A stretch of DNA of 64,000 nucleotides, taken from Megamerina dolium (Eukaryota; Arthropoda; Insecta; Diptera; Megamerinidae). Of the stretch, positions 53,044 through 64,000 are shown piece after piece. Below the pieces are notes generated by a model. The model did no database searches. It had not been told where the DNA came from and worked only from the letters and a program-made list of their open reading frames with translations. Location: NCBI GenBank assembly GCA_963854835.1, contig OY978525.1, positions 42,675,554-42,739,553 of the forward strand. The letters are read 5' to 3'. Positions within the stretch are counted from its first letter, which is position 1. The number at the start of each line of letters is the position of its first letter. The position numbers and the translations under genes are program-made.

Positions 53044-53063
53044 TCTTAGTTTATATAGCCTAA
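53044..53063 (-). promoter_or_regulatory. Promoter-like core shared with 61.6 kb
   Basis: Minus strand TTAGGCTATATAAACTAAGA matches 61595-61614 over 20 bp. A TATA box is followed about 30 nt later by TCAGAC, initiator-like. It lies upstream of the 37-bp array in its own orientation, suggesting an LTR or leader of an unnamed element. Confidence 0.5.
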
Positions 53064-53112
53064 AATATATATCATAATTTACAATTTAACCCCATTTTAC
53101 TATAAAAGAATT

Positions 53113-53167
53113 TCTGAAGAAATGGCAATTTTTTAAGTAGGTTACTTCATTGCAATTTCTTCAGTAG
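53113..53167. repeat. Imperfect hairpin
   Basis: CTGAAGAAATGGCAAT is matched by ATTGCAATTTCTTCAG about 20 bp away, a 16-bp stem with one mismatch. Confidence 0.7.
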
Positions 53168-53299
53168 GACATATTTATAACTTATATTTAGTAAGTCATC
53201 ATTATTATTTGTAGTTAATACTTCTTGTTGTAAATATTGTGCATACGTTCAATATTACGTATTTTGTTTTTCTTTTTGGCTTTTATTTTCTTTTCACTG

Positions 53300-53462
53300 T
53301 GTATGATTGTTGAATTATTTCATAATCATATATCGAGGTACGATGACCCGTTGGTTCTTTTATTATTGTTTATTATTTTATTTTTTATTTTTCTTCTTCT
53401 TCATTCTTTATTTTTCATGGTTGTGAAATTGTTCTACAATCATACAGTGAGGAACGATGATG
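53300..53462. repeat. Two related hairpin units ~117 bp apart
   Basis: TATGATT...AATCATA is followed by GAGGTACGATGA, and ATGGTTGT...ACAATCAT by GAGGAACGATGA. T-rich sequence separates them. An 81-codon hydrophobic frame across it (53237-53482) is probably not a gene. Confidence 0.5.
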
Positions 53463-53685
53463 CTGACCACGCATTTTTATAAATTTACTACAACCCATTT
53501 TAGCCAATGATAATTAAATTATGCATAGTGTGTTGATTATCATTAATTAATGGTTACACATAATAAAATAACATAATGATAATAATAATAATATTTCTAT
53601 AACATTTGTAGTGAGTCAAAATGTATAAATTAGATGAGCATTATTTTGACTCACAACAATAGTAATATAGTAGCATTCCACAAAA
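53463..53685. other. AT-rich spacer
   Basis: AT-rich sequence with an (ATA)n-like run at about 53575-53592; no gene seen. Confidence 0.4.
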
Positions 53686-53768
53686 ACAGATATAATATGG
53701 TGCCACTCAGAGCAGACCAGTACAAAAAGAATAAAGCAAAATATCCAAAGGAAAGTTCCTATCTATTC

Positions 53769-53869
53769 CTTCTGCGACAAAAAGGGGCACACCAGCGACG
53801 AAGGTTTTAAAAGGAAAAATACGGCCATCTGTATTAAATGTAAACAATATGGGCATGAGTTCAATATAT
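53769..53869 (+). pseudogene. gag zinc-knuckle fragment of the older gypsy element
   Basis: Plus strand reads YSFCDKKGHTSDEGF and ICIKCKQYGHEFN, two CCHC-like knuckles. Copy F interrupts it after ATAT at 53869, and related sequence resumes at 57589. Confidence 0.65.
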
Positions 53870-54307
53870 TGTAACGAGTATCGATAGTTGGTTACTCATC
53901 ACTATTGTGACTGACACTATTGGCAGCATCGAAACGAATGTCAACAAAAAGAAATAAACGATAACCAGAACAAGCCAACGAGAAAGGAAGAGAAGAATCT
54001 CGATAAAGGAAGATTCTGGGGTGTTGCCAACAGAGTATAAATAGAGCCAGTATTGAGAAGTGAGAATCAATCGAATTCCGAACGTAACTGCGCAAACATC
54101 TATACAGAGGCAAAAGTTGCTAGTACATTAAAGTGTTATTTTAAATAGCTGATTGTAAACAGAGTTGATTGTACATAGAGATTATAAAATAAATTGTTGC
54201 TGTATATAGTTGTATAAAATAAGTGTTGCAGTTATTATTAACAGAATCAAGTGATCGAACAAGGTAATTCAAATAGAATTAAACGCTCACAGAATAAAAA
54301 CGTAACA
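53870..54307 (+). repeat. SAPgyp copy F 5' LTR
   Basis: TGTAACG to CGTAACA, TATCGATA at about 53879, TATAAATAG at about 54037. Primer site at 54310 has one mismatch to the tRNA-Leu complement. Confidence 0.94.
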
Positions 54308-54336
54308 ATTGGTGTCAAAAGTGGGATTCTGTAAAG

Positions 54337-55787
54337 ATGGTGAAAATTGACCAACCGAAAGTGGACCAGCTTAAAAAGCTGTTGGTAGAGATGAATCTAT
54401 CGTCATCAGGTGCAAAGGCGGAACTGCTGGTGAGGCTGAGGCAAGCTATGAAGGCTAAGGGAATTAATGTAGAAGAACATGAGTTTTTCGAGGAAGCCGA
54501 TATACAAGCAGTTGTGCACGCTGAGGAAGAGAGCAAAATAGATTTGAGTGGTCAACTCATGGATTTCATGAAAACCATGATGCTGCAGCAACAACAACAG
54601 CTACAAGAACATTCGGCTGAATTGCGTATGCAAATTCAAGAAGGTTCGTCTCGCCAAGAAAGCGTTATGGGAGTATTCCAGAAAACAATTGACTCCAAGC
54701 TTCAAGAACATTCGGCTCGCCAAGAACATGTCATCGACAAACTACAAAAGGGAATTGAGATTAGATTTCAGGAAATTTCCGGAGCTATTAATGACAAAGT
54801 CACAGAGCTGAAGGAACATGTGGATGATTTGGACGATAAGCTGAAGGAACATGTAGACAGACATGATGACTTGGAAGAAAAGCTTGAGAAATTAGAGCGC
54901 GAACTTAATGAAATAAAAATAAGTGGAGCAACCACATCAGTAATAAGAGAATCAACTACAATTAAACTAAAGCCACCAACATTTGACGGAAGCACGCCAT
55001 TCAATATCTTTAAGCTTCAATTCGAGACAACAGCTTCGAAGAATCAATGGGATGATAGCGACAAGACTGCTGCTTTAATAGTCGCATTAAAAGGTAATGC
55101 TTCCGAGGTGTTACAGATGGTTCCAGAGAAAGATCGCAGTAGCTATCAGTCATTGATGGACACGCTCCAGCGGAAATATGGAAATGAATACAAGAGTCAG
55201 TTACATCGAGTCGAGTTAAGATCGCGAGTGCAACGGAGTAATGAGAGCCTGCAGGAATTCGCTTCTGACATTGAGCGCTTATGTCATCTTGCGTTCTCTG
55301 GTAATTCGGAAGAGTTCGTCGAAAAAATAAAAATAGAGGCACTCATAGATGGCATACGTGATGGAGAGGCAAAGCGTGCCCTAGTCATGTCACCAAGGAA
55401 TACTTATGCCGAAACAGTCAGTAGAGCCTTGACGTTGAAGCCGCCAGCTTAATGTGTCGACCAGTGCCACGAATACGCCAACTAGAGGGGAAAACATCAC
55501 ATCTGGTTGAAGCAGTGCTTCAGGCAGTAAAATCAGTAGTTCAGCCTGAAGCAAGAGCAGATCGACGCGAAAACAAATTTAATGGTAAGTGCTTCATTTG
55601 TGACAAACGATGGCATATAACGCGTGATTGCAATCAATCGAGTATGAAGCCTAAAAAAAGAACAAGGGATCAACACAAAAATAAATTTGCCGGTAAGTGC
55701 TTCATATGCGATCAAAGAGAACACATGGCGCGTAATTGTCGTCTACGACGCAAGCAACAAAGATCGAATTCACCAGGACAACGATAG
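54337..55787 (+). pseudogene. SAPgyp copy F gag with two zinc knuckles
   Basis: Of all copies it best keeps the N-terminus: MVKIDQPKVDQLKKLLVEM with the SAP motif, then a coiled coil with a different repeat make-up (HVDDLDDKLKEHVDRHDD). The gag core follows. A one-base loss near 55437 shifts the frame, and the second part (55452-55787) holds two CCHC units, CFICDKRWHITRDC and CFICDQREHMARNC, where other copies have one. The frameshift signal is not present at its end. Confidence 0.9.
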
Positions 55788-57112
55788 GAAGATCGTGATG
55801 TCATTCATCGTGGTAAAGCTGATACTCCATATCATCGTACTTGCACCGTAGATAGTAAATATTGTTCTCGGGTAGGAAGCTAGAATCACATTGTTAACCT
55901 ACGACTTACGAATGTATTATCGGAAGAGTCATGGACCACCGAACGAGTTCAAGAAGATCAACGGAACGACCCAGATCTCTCAAAGATGATGGAATACAAG
56001 GAGCAGGGCATACGTCCAGATTGGCAAGAGATGGCTAATGAGAGTCCAATAGCAAAGGCATACTGGGAGCAGCGGCAAAGCCTGCACTTACGAGACGGAT
56101 GTTTATTCAGAGCATGGGAAAGTGAAGATGGAAAAATCACGAATAAACATCTAGTGGTACCCAAGGTAAGAATAAATGAAGTAATAGCTGAATATCACAA
56201 TGCCTCCAGTGGAGGGCATTTAGGAATCACCAAAACAGTCGAGAAAATAAAGAAACGATTCTATTGGGTTGGATGTCATGACCATGTCGCTGATTGGATT
56301 TGGAAGTGTAAGCAGTGTGCAATGGCTAAAGGTCCCACTAAGAAAAGTCGTGGTAAGATGCACCAATACACCGTGGGTGCTCCATTTGAGCGAATTGCTA
56401 TGGACATAGATGGACCATTCCCAATAAGCAACGCAGGAAACAAGTATGTTCTGGTGGTTATAGATTACTTCAGTAAATGGCCTGAAGTATACCCCATTCC
56501 AAATCAAGAAGCTAGTACAGTTGCGGATGTATTCGTCAACCAATGGATTACTCGTTTTGGTGTACCGATGGAGTTACACTCAGACCAAGGTCGAAATTTC
56601 GAATCAGTTGTATTCCCAGAGATATGCAGTATGCTGGGTATATACAAAATGTTCCTTATGGCATATCAATGCGCACAACATGTTACGACGGCTACTACAC
56701 CGGCAATGGCAATTTTTGGAAACGAGTTAAGACTGCCAGCTGATTTAAAATTTGGAGTTGTAACACCAACGAGATCAACCGAAGGTAATTATACTAGCGA
56801 AAAGCGGGAACAGTTGGATGAAGTACATCAGTTCATCAGAGAGCGGTCGCAGATGATAAGCGATAAGATGAAGGCCAGGTATGACTTAAAAGCAAATTCA
56901 AAAGGGTTCTATGCAGGAGAGCTTGTAATGCTTCATAATCCAGAACGAAAGAAAGGCCTGTCCCCTAAACTACAGACTCATTGAGAAGGACCATATGAGA
57001 TTATAGCAAAGATAAATGACGTAGTGTATCGTATTCGACGTGCCTGGAATAAAAGAGCAAAGTTTAAAGTAGTGCACTTGGAGCGACTTGCGCCATATCG
57101 AGGGGAAGAATA
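55788..57112 (+). pseudogene. SAPgyp copy F integrase
   Basis: Open mainly 55986-56984. It has the HHCC region, MDIDGPFP and SDQGRNF. About 40 codons are then deleted, including the ERFNR segment with the last catalytic Glu. A TGA replaces Trp in LQTHWEGPY at 56982-56984, and the C-terminal module continues in phase. Confidence 0.9.
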
Positions 57113-57151
57113 AAAACTTGTTCGGGACGAACAAGGTTAAGAGGAGGGCAG

Positions 57152-57588
57152 TGTAAGGAGTATCGATAGCTGGTTACTCATCACTATTGGACTGACACTA
57201 TTGGCAGCATCGAAACGAATGTCAACAAAAAGAAATAAGTAATAACCAGAACAAGCCAACGAGAAAGAAAGAGAAGAATCTCGATAAAGGAAGATTCTGG
57301 GGTGTTGCCAACAGAGTATAAATAGAACCAGTGTTGAGAAGTGAGAATCAATCGAATTCCGGACGTGACTGCGCAAACATCTATACAGAGGTAAAAGTTG
57401 CTAGTACATTAAAGTGTTATTGTAAATAGTTGATTGTAAACAGAGTTGATTGTACATAGAGATTATAAAATAAATTGTTGCTGTATATAGTTGTATAAAA
57501 TAAGTGTTGCAGTTATTATTAACAGAATCCAGTGATCGAACAAGGTAATTCAAATAGAATTAAACGCTCACAGAATAAAAACGTAACA
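57152..57588 (+). repeat. SAPgyp copy F 3' LTR
   Basis: Begins TGTAAGG (one change), ends CGTAACA; polypurine tract GAGGAGGGCAG at 57141-57151. Confidence 0.94.
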
Positions 57589-58159
57589 ATATATTGTACG
57601 CCATTTACCAACAATACAAAACCCCAGGGGTGTAATACTCCAAAAGCAGGGCATAGTAAGAGAAGCTAAGAAAATGAAGAGCCTGCCTAATCGGAGCGAA
57701 ATGTTTCTCTTGCAAGAAGCCCGGACTTAGAATTGTCGACTGTTACAAACGCACTACAAATAAACTACGGGGGGCCCAGGAGCCGGCAATAAACCGGGAA
57801 CCCCAAAATATTTCTAAAAATAGGCAAGCTGAAATGGAAGGTGCCAGTCATGCGTCTTTACAGATTGTTGACACACCCTCCACGTCAGATAGTAAGATGA
57901 TGGAAGTTGGTAGTCAGGCATCCAGAGGGATTATTGACCCATCTTTCCCATCCAGTGATAGCATAAAGCTCCATGTAAATGATGTGTTTATTGGCTTTAC
58001 GTGCAAGGAAACAAAAAATGGAAAACTCATTTTATTGGTAAACTCTGGGGCAGATACCAGTTTAATAAAATCAATAGTAATTAATAGATACGCTAGAAGA
58101 TAGGGAATTTAAGGAAAAATCTGAGTGGTGCAGTCAGAGGATTTTGTTAGGGCCAATAG
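57589..58159 (+). pseudogene. Older gypsy element: gag end and protease fragment
   Basis: The frame 57834-58103 ends with LILLVNSGADTSLIKSIVI, which looks like a retroviral-type protease active site whose catalytic Asp is replaced by Asn. Upstream sequence is broken gag. A LINE 3' end interrupts it at about 58160. Confidence 0.6.
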
Positions 58160-58850
58160 CAGTCCAACATTTTTTTTTACATATTCATATTATTTATTGA
58201 ATCTTCTAACCTATATTCTAGAACTAACAATACATTTTCATAGATACACATACAACATTCACTTATTAACTATACAAATGACCAAAATGCTCATTGCCAT
58301 TGCTATGAGCTTACACGGTTTTAACACAAAGAAAAAATAAAAATTTTAAAACTTAAAATCTAATCGGTTTGGGATGCTTTATGGAGCGCGTCCTTTCTCT
58401 TCAGGCGGGTGTGTCCTGCAGTAGGCGCCTAACTAAAGCATTGGGATGCTTTTCAACCTTTGCTAAATAAGATTTAGCCAGTCGGGAAACTTCTATGACG
58501 AACCAAGGAGCATTGCTAATCCAGCGCAAGATTTTTTATTGTGCTCTTTGAAGCACAGGGGGCAAGAACTCCTACATGGACTGAATGTGAAGTAAACGCA
58601 TTTGGAGTCATTGACTTTGATTCTCTAGTCGCTCAGCCATTCATGAAGCCTGTTGATATGGTACTTGGAGAAGTATTGAGGCCTCGATCGCATTTGCATG
58701 AGTGCATAATATAGCTGTATCGTCGGCGAAAGTATATGTGATAGTCTTGATGTCGGTTGGCATACCTGCGGTGAACAACGTATAGAGCAAGGGGCCTAAT
58801 ACTCTGCCTTGCGGTACTCCAGCTCGAATGAATGGACTAAAGATTTGATT
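58160..58850 (-). mobile_element. Jockey-type LINE fragment (RT and 3' UTR)
   Basis: Minus strand shows PQG-VLGPLLYTLF (about 58818-58780) and FADDTAILCTHANA (58733-58692), the RT palm of jockey-like LINEs, with stops and frameshifts. A ~200-bp 3' UTR follows, ending in a poly-A run that appears as T at 58170-58178. The copy is 5'-truncated. Confidence 0.75.
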
Positions 58851-59495
58851 TTGAAATTAAACTTAATATCTGAAGAGAGAGGTAATTTATGGAACCGATC
58901 GGTGCTCAATGCTAGCTGATTTTCTTCGATGAGCGAAAAAACAGCATTTGATGACTTAACCTCTCAAATCATTGAATGAGAGAGTACTCTACAGCAGTGA
59001 GGCTGTAGTACCTGGGAGGACTATAAAGATAGTCCCCATTAAAGTAAATACAAGTTTAATCATTCTGAACACGTGGAATACGACATGGATTACAAAATAA
59101 ATAGCGTTAAGGAAACGGATAACCATGAAAGGGTTACCACAATATTAGAAACAGTTAAGTTAGATTCAAACTTAAATATTGAAGAAAGAAAATCGATGAA
59201 GACATGTCATTTAGCGATTTGTTTCAATTGGAAGGCGATAAGTTGTCTTACACAACAGGTATAAAGCACACGATACCAGTAAAGACAGATCAAGTGCCAA
59301 TCACTCAAAGGCAGTGAAGTCTACCAGAAGTGCACAAGGAAGAAATTAATTAGCAGATAAATAAAATTTTGGAGGATGAAGTAATTCTTCCCAGCTCTAC
59401 TTGGAATTCCCCAATAACATTAGTTTCAAAGAAGGCGCGAAACGATGGAAAAAAGAAATGGGGGCTAGTTGTTGATTTCAGAGAATTATTCGGTA
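58851..59495 (+). pseudogene. Older gypsy element: start of reverse transcriptase
   Basis: Plus strand includes the frame 59073-59264 and, across frameshifts, words such as FQLEGDKLSYTTGIKHTIPV, EEIN-QINKILEDEVI and SSTWNSPITLVSKK, ending in LVVDFRELF. These are the RT N-terminal blocks of gypsy/17.6-type elements. It breaks off at about 59495. Confidence 0.75.
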
Positions 59496-60860
59496 CTCGC
59501 CACCAACGCAAATAGGTCCAAAGATCTTGCGTAAGACTTTTCTCTCGAATACTCCAAGCATTCTCTCATCTAAGGTGGAAATTGTCCAGGCTTCTGCGCC
59601 ATGTTAGGACATGCATGATGAGCGGCTTGTAGAGTGTAGTATTCGTTCTTCGAGAGAGGGCTCGACTTCTCGATTGCTTACTCAGCCCAAAGTAACACTT
59701 TTTAGCAAGAGTTATCCTACGCCTGATCTCCAGGCTGACGTCATTACAGTTGTTGATGCTGGTTCCAAGATAGACAAAGTCCCTTACTACTTCAAAAGCG
59801 TAGTTGTCAACAGTGACGTGCTGTCCAACACGCCGGGACTCTTTGCTTGTTGACACTAGATACATCGTCTTGCCCTCGTTCACCGTAAGACCTATCCGAC
59901 GCGACTCTCTTTCCAACTCTGAGAATGCTGCACTGACTGCTCTCGTGTTCATGCCGATTATGTCAATATCGTCGGCATACGCTAACAGCATGACACTTTT
60001 GTTGAAGATATAGCCATTATGTCGTAGATTAACAGCTCGTATTATTTTCTCCATAAGAAGATTGAAGAAGTCGCACGATAACGAATCACCTTATCTGAAA
60101 CCCCGTTCGGTACTAAACGGTGCAGAGAGGTGCTTCCCAATTATCACTGCACAACGGGAGTTATGCAGTGTCATTCTACAAAGTCAAATGAGCTTTGCAG
60201 GAATACCGAACTCAGACAGGTAATCCCTTACCGGACTGTCGAAAGCGGCTTTATAATTAACAAATAGGTGGTGTATGTCGATCTGTTTTTCTTGGGTCTT
60301 CTCCAGGATTTGGCGCAGTGTGAAAATCTGGTCGATGGTGGATTTACGAGGTCTGAAGCCACACTGATAAGGTCCAATCAGGTGTTTGAGCATAGGCTTC
60401 AACCTTTCACACAGTACGCTCGATAGAACCTTGTATGCGATGCTCAGGAGACTTATTCCATGGTAGTTGGCGCAAAATGTGGTGTCTCCTTTTTATGTAT
60501 GGAACAGAAAACACTGAGCCTACATTCATTAGGCATGCTTTCCTCCGACCATATTCTGCTTATGAGCTGGTGCATGCAGGCGAGCAGCTCATCGCCTCTG
60601 GTCTTAAACAACTCAGCAGGCAGACCATCAGCACCAGCAGCTTTGTTGTTGTTCAGTCTTAAAATAGCCGATTCAACCTCGTCATAGTCGGGTTTTGGAA
60701 CATCAACACCATCACCTGTAATTGGGGTTATCGGGCAATCTCCTCCACTGGCGGAATTGTTCGTAACATCGCCATTCAGTAACATGGAGAAGTGTTCCCT
60801 CCATAAGCTCAGTACACTCTGGACATCTGTAACCAGATTCCCATTTCCGTCACGACAAGA
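59496..60860 (-). mobile_element. LINE fragment (reverse transcriptase), truncated at both ends
   Basis: Minus-strand pieces are 60785-60453 (NNNKAAGADGLPAELFKT), 60402-60184 (YQCGFRPRKSTIDQIF, with the first catalytic Asp of the following segment replaced by Asn) and 60054-59566 (LAYADDIDIIG). They give the RT order of a non-LTR element. The end part matches the copy at 26.3 kb (LEIRRRITLA, SRALSRRT). The 3' end is cut off in the FGPICVG region, unlike a normal LINE insertion. Confidence 0.85.
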
Positions 60861-60867
60861 AAAGGCT

Positions 60868-61322
60868 CCGGGATTTATGAATTTACTAGAATGCCTTTTG
60901 GCTTAACGGGAGCACCTGCTACTTTCAAAGATTAATGAATCATGTATTGACTGGACTCCAGGGAATAGATTGTTTTATATATATTGATGACATTTTTGTC
61001 TACGGTCGGTTTGGCACAACATGAATCGCGTATGCAGAGAGTGTTTGAACTCTTATGTAAACATAATTTAAAACTAAACACAGATAAGTGCCAGTTTCTA
61101 CGAAAAGCGAAAATTTACCTAGGTCATAAATACGCTGAGGAAGGGGCTTTACCAGATCGCAGTAAGGCAGAATGTGTTCAAAATATTCTTGTTCCAAGAA
61201 ATAATAAAGATGTTCATCCATTCTTAGGTTTATTAAATTATTATCGAAAATTTGTTGAAAATTAATAAATTACTAAGAAAAGACGCTAAATTTGAATGGA
61301 CCGAAAAATGTCAGAAAGCTTT
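60868..61322 (+). pseudogene. Older gypsy element: RT palm and thumb
   Basis: Plus strand reads IYEFTRMPFGLTGAPATF, then YIDDIFVYG with a frame change, and the open frame 60984-61265 (CQFLRKAKIYLGHKYAEEGA, FLGLLNYYRKFVEN). It continues FEWTEKCQKAFESF until the SINE head. Several stops are present. Confidence 0.82.
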
Positions 61323-61342
61323 TGAAAGCTTTTTTTTTCAAT

Positions 61343-61417
61343 GTTATGCTTCAGCCGGGGATTTTACCCACAACCTATAGAAGGCCAACACACTAACCAC
61401 TGAGCTACGGCACCCAC
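61343..61417 (-). mobile_element. SINE tRNA-like head only
   Basis: Minus strand GTGGGTGCCGTAGCTCAGTG with the A box, but the B box region is altered (GGGTAAAATCCC). The body and tail are missing; the left edge meets a T run. It is the most diverged copy. Confidence 0.75.
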
Positions 61418-62247
61418 TTCATGGAGATGGTTGTTGAAAAAGAAACAAAGTAAGCTGCAACCATGCATGCGAAATACTTAAGGCATGAAAACAAAAAATA
61501 AAGCTGAAATTATAACGATGACTTTCTGAAGCTATAGCAATGATTTGAAATTCTTTAGAATTTTTAAGTTCAAGAAGGAGTTAAAATTTTAAAATTAGGC
61601 TATATAAACTAAGAGAACTTCTGTATTAAGTCAGTTGAGATAAGAAGATTGTTTTAAGATTGTGAAGTGTTTGAGTTTAAGATAGTGTAAATACTGCGAT
61701 CCTCACGAGGCCCTCCAGTATTAGTGTAAAAGTAAAGAACATGAAAGTGTAAAAGTTATTGTAAAATAAGTAAAAGATTAAGTGACGATTATTGTAAGAA
61801 GTTAAAGACTTTGAGACAAAGAAAAATTGTAAGAAGACTAAGTAAAAAGAAGTTTAGTAACAGTGAAAGATAATGACTCTAAAAACAAAACAAACAAAAA
61901 TATATATTTGTTGTTTTAACATTATAGTGATGAAATATAACAATATAATATAATATATCATAAGAATGTAGTGAGCCACAATAAAAACGAACGATTTGTG
62001 ACTGTACAAGCAATTTGTTGCCATATGACAACAAGTAATGTTTAAAAAATCTCTGCGGCTGTAATAATGATTTTAGCAATACAATTTTTATACACAAATG
62101 AAAATGAAACATTAATTACTTGTAGCTATAATTATTTTAAAAATGTATCAGGGTCGAAGTTTAAAAATTAAATTAAAAATACATTTTTTCCAATAAAATT
62201 ACAGAGTGGCAAGGTAACTTTCAAAAAACGTTAATTTATTATTTTTA
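61418..62247 (+). other. Unassigned, LTR-like promoter region
   Basis: No ORF. TTAGGCTATATAAACTAAGA (61595-61614) is a TATA box with TCAGTT (61631-61636) 30 nt downstream, a good RNA polymerase II core. GTAAAAGT-type repeats follow. This suggests the U3/R part of an unknown LTR element or a host 5' end. Confidence 0.45.
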
Positions 62248-62257
62248 TTTATTTTAG

Positions 62258-62601
62258 TGGGTGCCGTAGCTCAGTGGTTACTGTATTGGCCTTCTGATCT
62301 GTAGATCGTGGTTCAATCCCCGGATGATGCACAACAAATTTAATATCGAAAAGATTTTTCTTTCGAACGGTACCCACCTGTCGGCAAGCAATTGGCAATT
62401 CTTCCGCTTCTAAAAGAACTCTGTGAGAAAGCTCAGAAAAAGTGATGTCACAAAGGTTCTGCCGTTCGCAACCGGCTAAAATAAGTAGGTCCCTTCTAAT
62501 ACTGTCCAAAATTTAACACGCACAACAGTGATGGAAGAAAAGCTTGGCTAATGAGCCCTTCGGGGCTTTAAGTGCCACATATTTATTTTTTTTTTTTATT
62601 T
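62258..62601 (+). mobile_element. tRNA-derived SINE, copy 5, TSD TTTATTTTAG
   Basis: Full-length with A box (TAGCTCAGTGG), B box (GGTTCAATCCC), body, AGCCC-GGGCT hairpin and T-rich tail. It is flanked by TTTATTTTAG at 62248-62257 and 62602-62611. Confidence 0.93.
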
Positions 62602-62748
62602 TTTATTTTAGTCTAAGCATTAAACTTTTTTTTATATCAAGACTTTATGTAATTGTAATCACCAAAAAACAAATTTAATTCTGCAATCATGCAGGCCACA
62701 AGTCTTGAAAATTGCATGTTGCCATATGGCAACAACATAGCGAAAGGG

Positions 62749-63423
<675 letters not shown>

Positions 63424-63760
63424 AATTCTGTCAATAATAACTGCAACACTTATTTTGTACTAAGTATATACAACAACAATTTAAATAATCAACTATTTAC
63501 AATGCCTCTGTAATTTAACTTGCTATCGTGTGATGTGGCCTTGATCACTTGATGGTGTTATGTTGCTTCTATAACTTTCGGAATTGAATTGGATTATTCG
63601 TCAATAAACTAGCCGTATTTATACTCTATGGCAACACTCCAGAATCTTCCTTTATCGTAATCGAGTTTCTTCACTTTCTTTCTCTTTGGCTTGTTCTAGT
63701 TATCGCCTATTCCTGCATTCGTTTTAATGCTACTCACAATAACCATCGATACTCGTTACA
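63424..63760 (-). repeat. Diverged SAPgyp LTR relic
   Basis: Minus strand runs from TGTAACGAGTATCGAT at 63760 through a TATAAATA box (about 63613-63620) to CAGAATTGCA near 63424; the last ~50 bp of the LTR are lost. Flank is ATAT (63761-63764). The DRE-like motif is altered to CATCGATA on the plus strand. It is the oldest LTR of this family here. Confidence 0.85.
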
Positions 63761-64000
63761 ATATATTCGGCTTATTATTTTGTAATAAGTTAGTGGCTGC
63801 CATTATTGATCTCTTCTCGCGATTGCGGAATTCGATTTGTTTGCGGTAGCAAAATTTGCTATTATTCATCTCGCGATCGCGTAATCATCTCTACCTTCGC
63901 GGTATTTCTTATCTCTAGCATTATTGATGTAGCGGTATAGACATTTTACCGCCATTTTATCTCGTAGATATTTGTAACGAGAAGAAAATTAAAATAGTAA
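63761..64000. other. Non-coding sequence
   Basis: Contains repeated GCGATTGCGGAAT / GCGATCGCGTAAT-like words and TATTATTGAT motifs; nothing else seen. Confidence 0.35.

Larger units (their letters stand above)
53870..57588 (+). mobile_element. SAPgyp copy F, internally deleted, TSD ATAT
   Basis: LTRs 53870-54307 and 57152-57588 are flanked by ATAT (53866-53869 and 57589-57592). Gag is nearly whole, protease, RT and most of RNase H are deleted, and integrase has lost its third catalytic site. The ~3.7 kb copy resembles a non-autonomous derivative. The LTRs differ at perhaps a dozen sites, so it is older than copy E. Confidence 0.94.
53686..61322 (+). mobile_element. Older gypsy-type element, fragmented by later insertions
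   Basis: Pieces in order on the plus strand are gag zinc knuckles before and after copy F, a protease-like LLVNSGADTSLIKS (about 58033-58074), an RT N-terminus (59073-59495), and RT palm and thumb (60868-61322). Copy F, a jockey-type LINE, another LINE and a SINE head break it up. It is a different gypsy lineage from SAPgyp, with errantivirus-like gag knuckles. Its LTRs are not recognisable. Confidence 0.75.

Noticed and set aside
53237..53482. 81-codon hydrophobic frame
   Set aside because: It is produced by T-rich low-complexity sequence coding Phe and Leu; no start context or homology is seen.

Overview
The window looks like a repeat-dense stretch of an AT-rich insect nuclear genome, most likely a higher fly (Diptera, perhaps tephritid-like; this is inference). 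It has short 59-239 bp introns with GT/AG ends, one gene that reads as the centriole factor Ana2/STIL, and BEL/Pao, Ty3/gypsy, Ty1/copia, LINE, SINE and DNA-transposon sequence. No bacterial gene organisation is present.

Host part: only about 20.1-24.4 kb is clearly host. It holds two convergent genes, an ana2-like single-exon CDS (20137-21462, +) and a seven-exon C2H2 zinc-finger gene (24320-21614, -). Their stop codons lie about 150 bp apart.

Transposon part: one Ty3/gypsy family dominates and is called SAPgyp here. Its features are a ~437 bp LTR, a tRNA-Leu primer site, a SAP motif at the Gag N-terminus, and 4-bp RTAT target duplications. Six copies or part copies are present: A 1-2409 (-), B 9935-15574 (+), C 16396-19737 (-), D 27580-34763 (-, split), E 45358-51329 (-) and F 53870-57588 (+). 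A diverged LTR relic lies at 63424-63760. All copies are broken. Four of them keep a gag-pol junction that looks like a programmed -1 frameshift signal: GTTAAAC, a 6-nt spacer, and an 11-bp hairpin. Copies A and C share the same gag nonsense codon and zinc-knuckle deletion, so a defective lineage seems to have spread.

Two BEL/Pao elements are nearly complete. The one at 2443-9922 (+, tRNA-Trp primer site) has several breaks. The one at 27844-34390 (-) has identical-looking 404-bp LTRs, a 5-bp GGCTC duplication and one open 1885-codon gag-pol. It sits inside an LTR of SAPgyp copy D and is the youngest and most complete element here. A decayed copia element (34764-36990) abuts copy D in a chimeric junction.

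From 36454 to 42772 there is a near-perfect tandem duplication (two ~3.15 kb units separated by 21 bp). It carries copia gag, a BEL RNase H fragment and a 402-bp TTA-flanked MITE. From 43 to 64 kb lie copies of a tRNA-derived SINE with 9-11 bp duplications, a Tigger-like transposase remnant, a 37-bp tandem repeat, and an older gypsy element (about 53.69-61.32 kb) broken up by copy F, a jockey-type LINE, a second LINE and a SINE head. A (TA)n tract and an LTR relic close the window.
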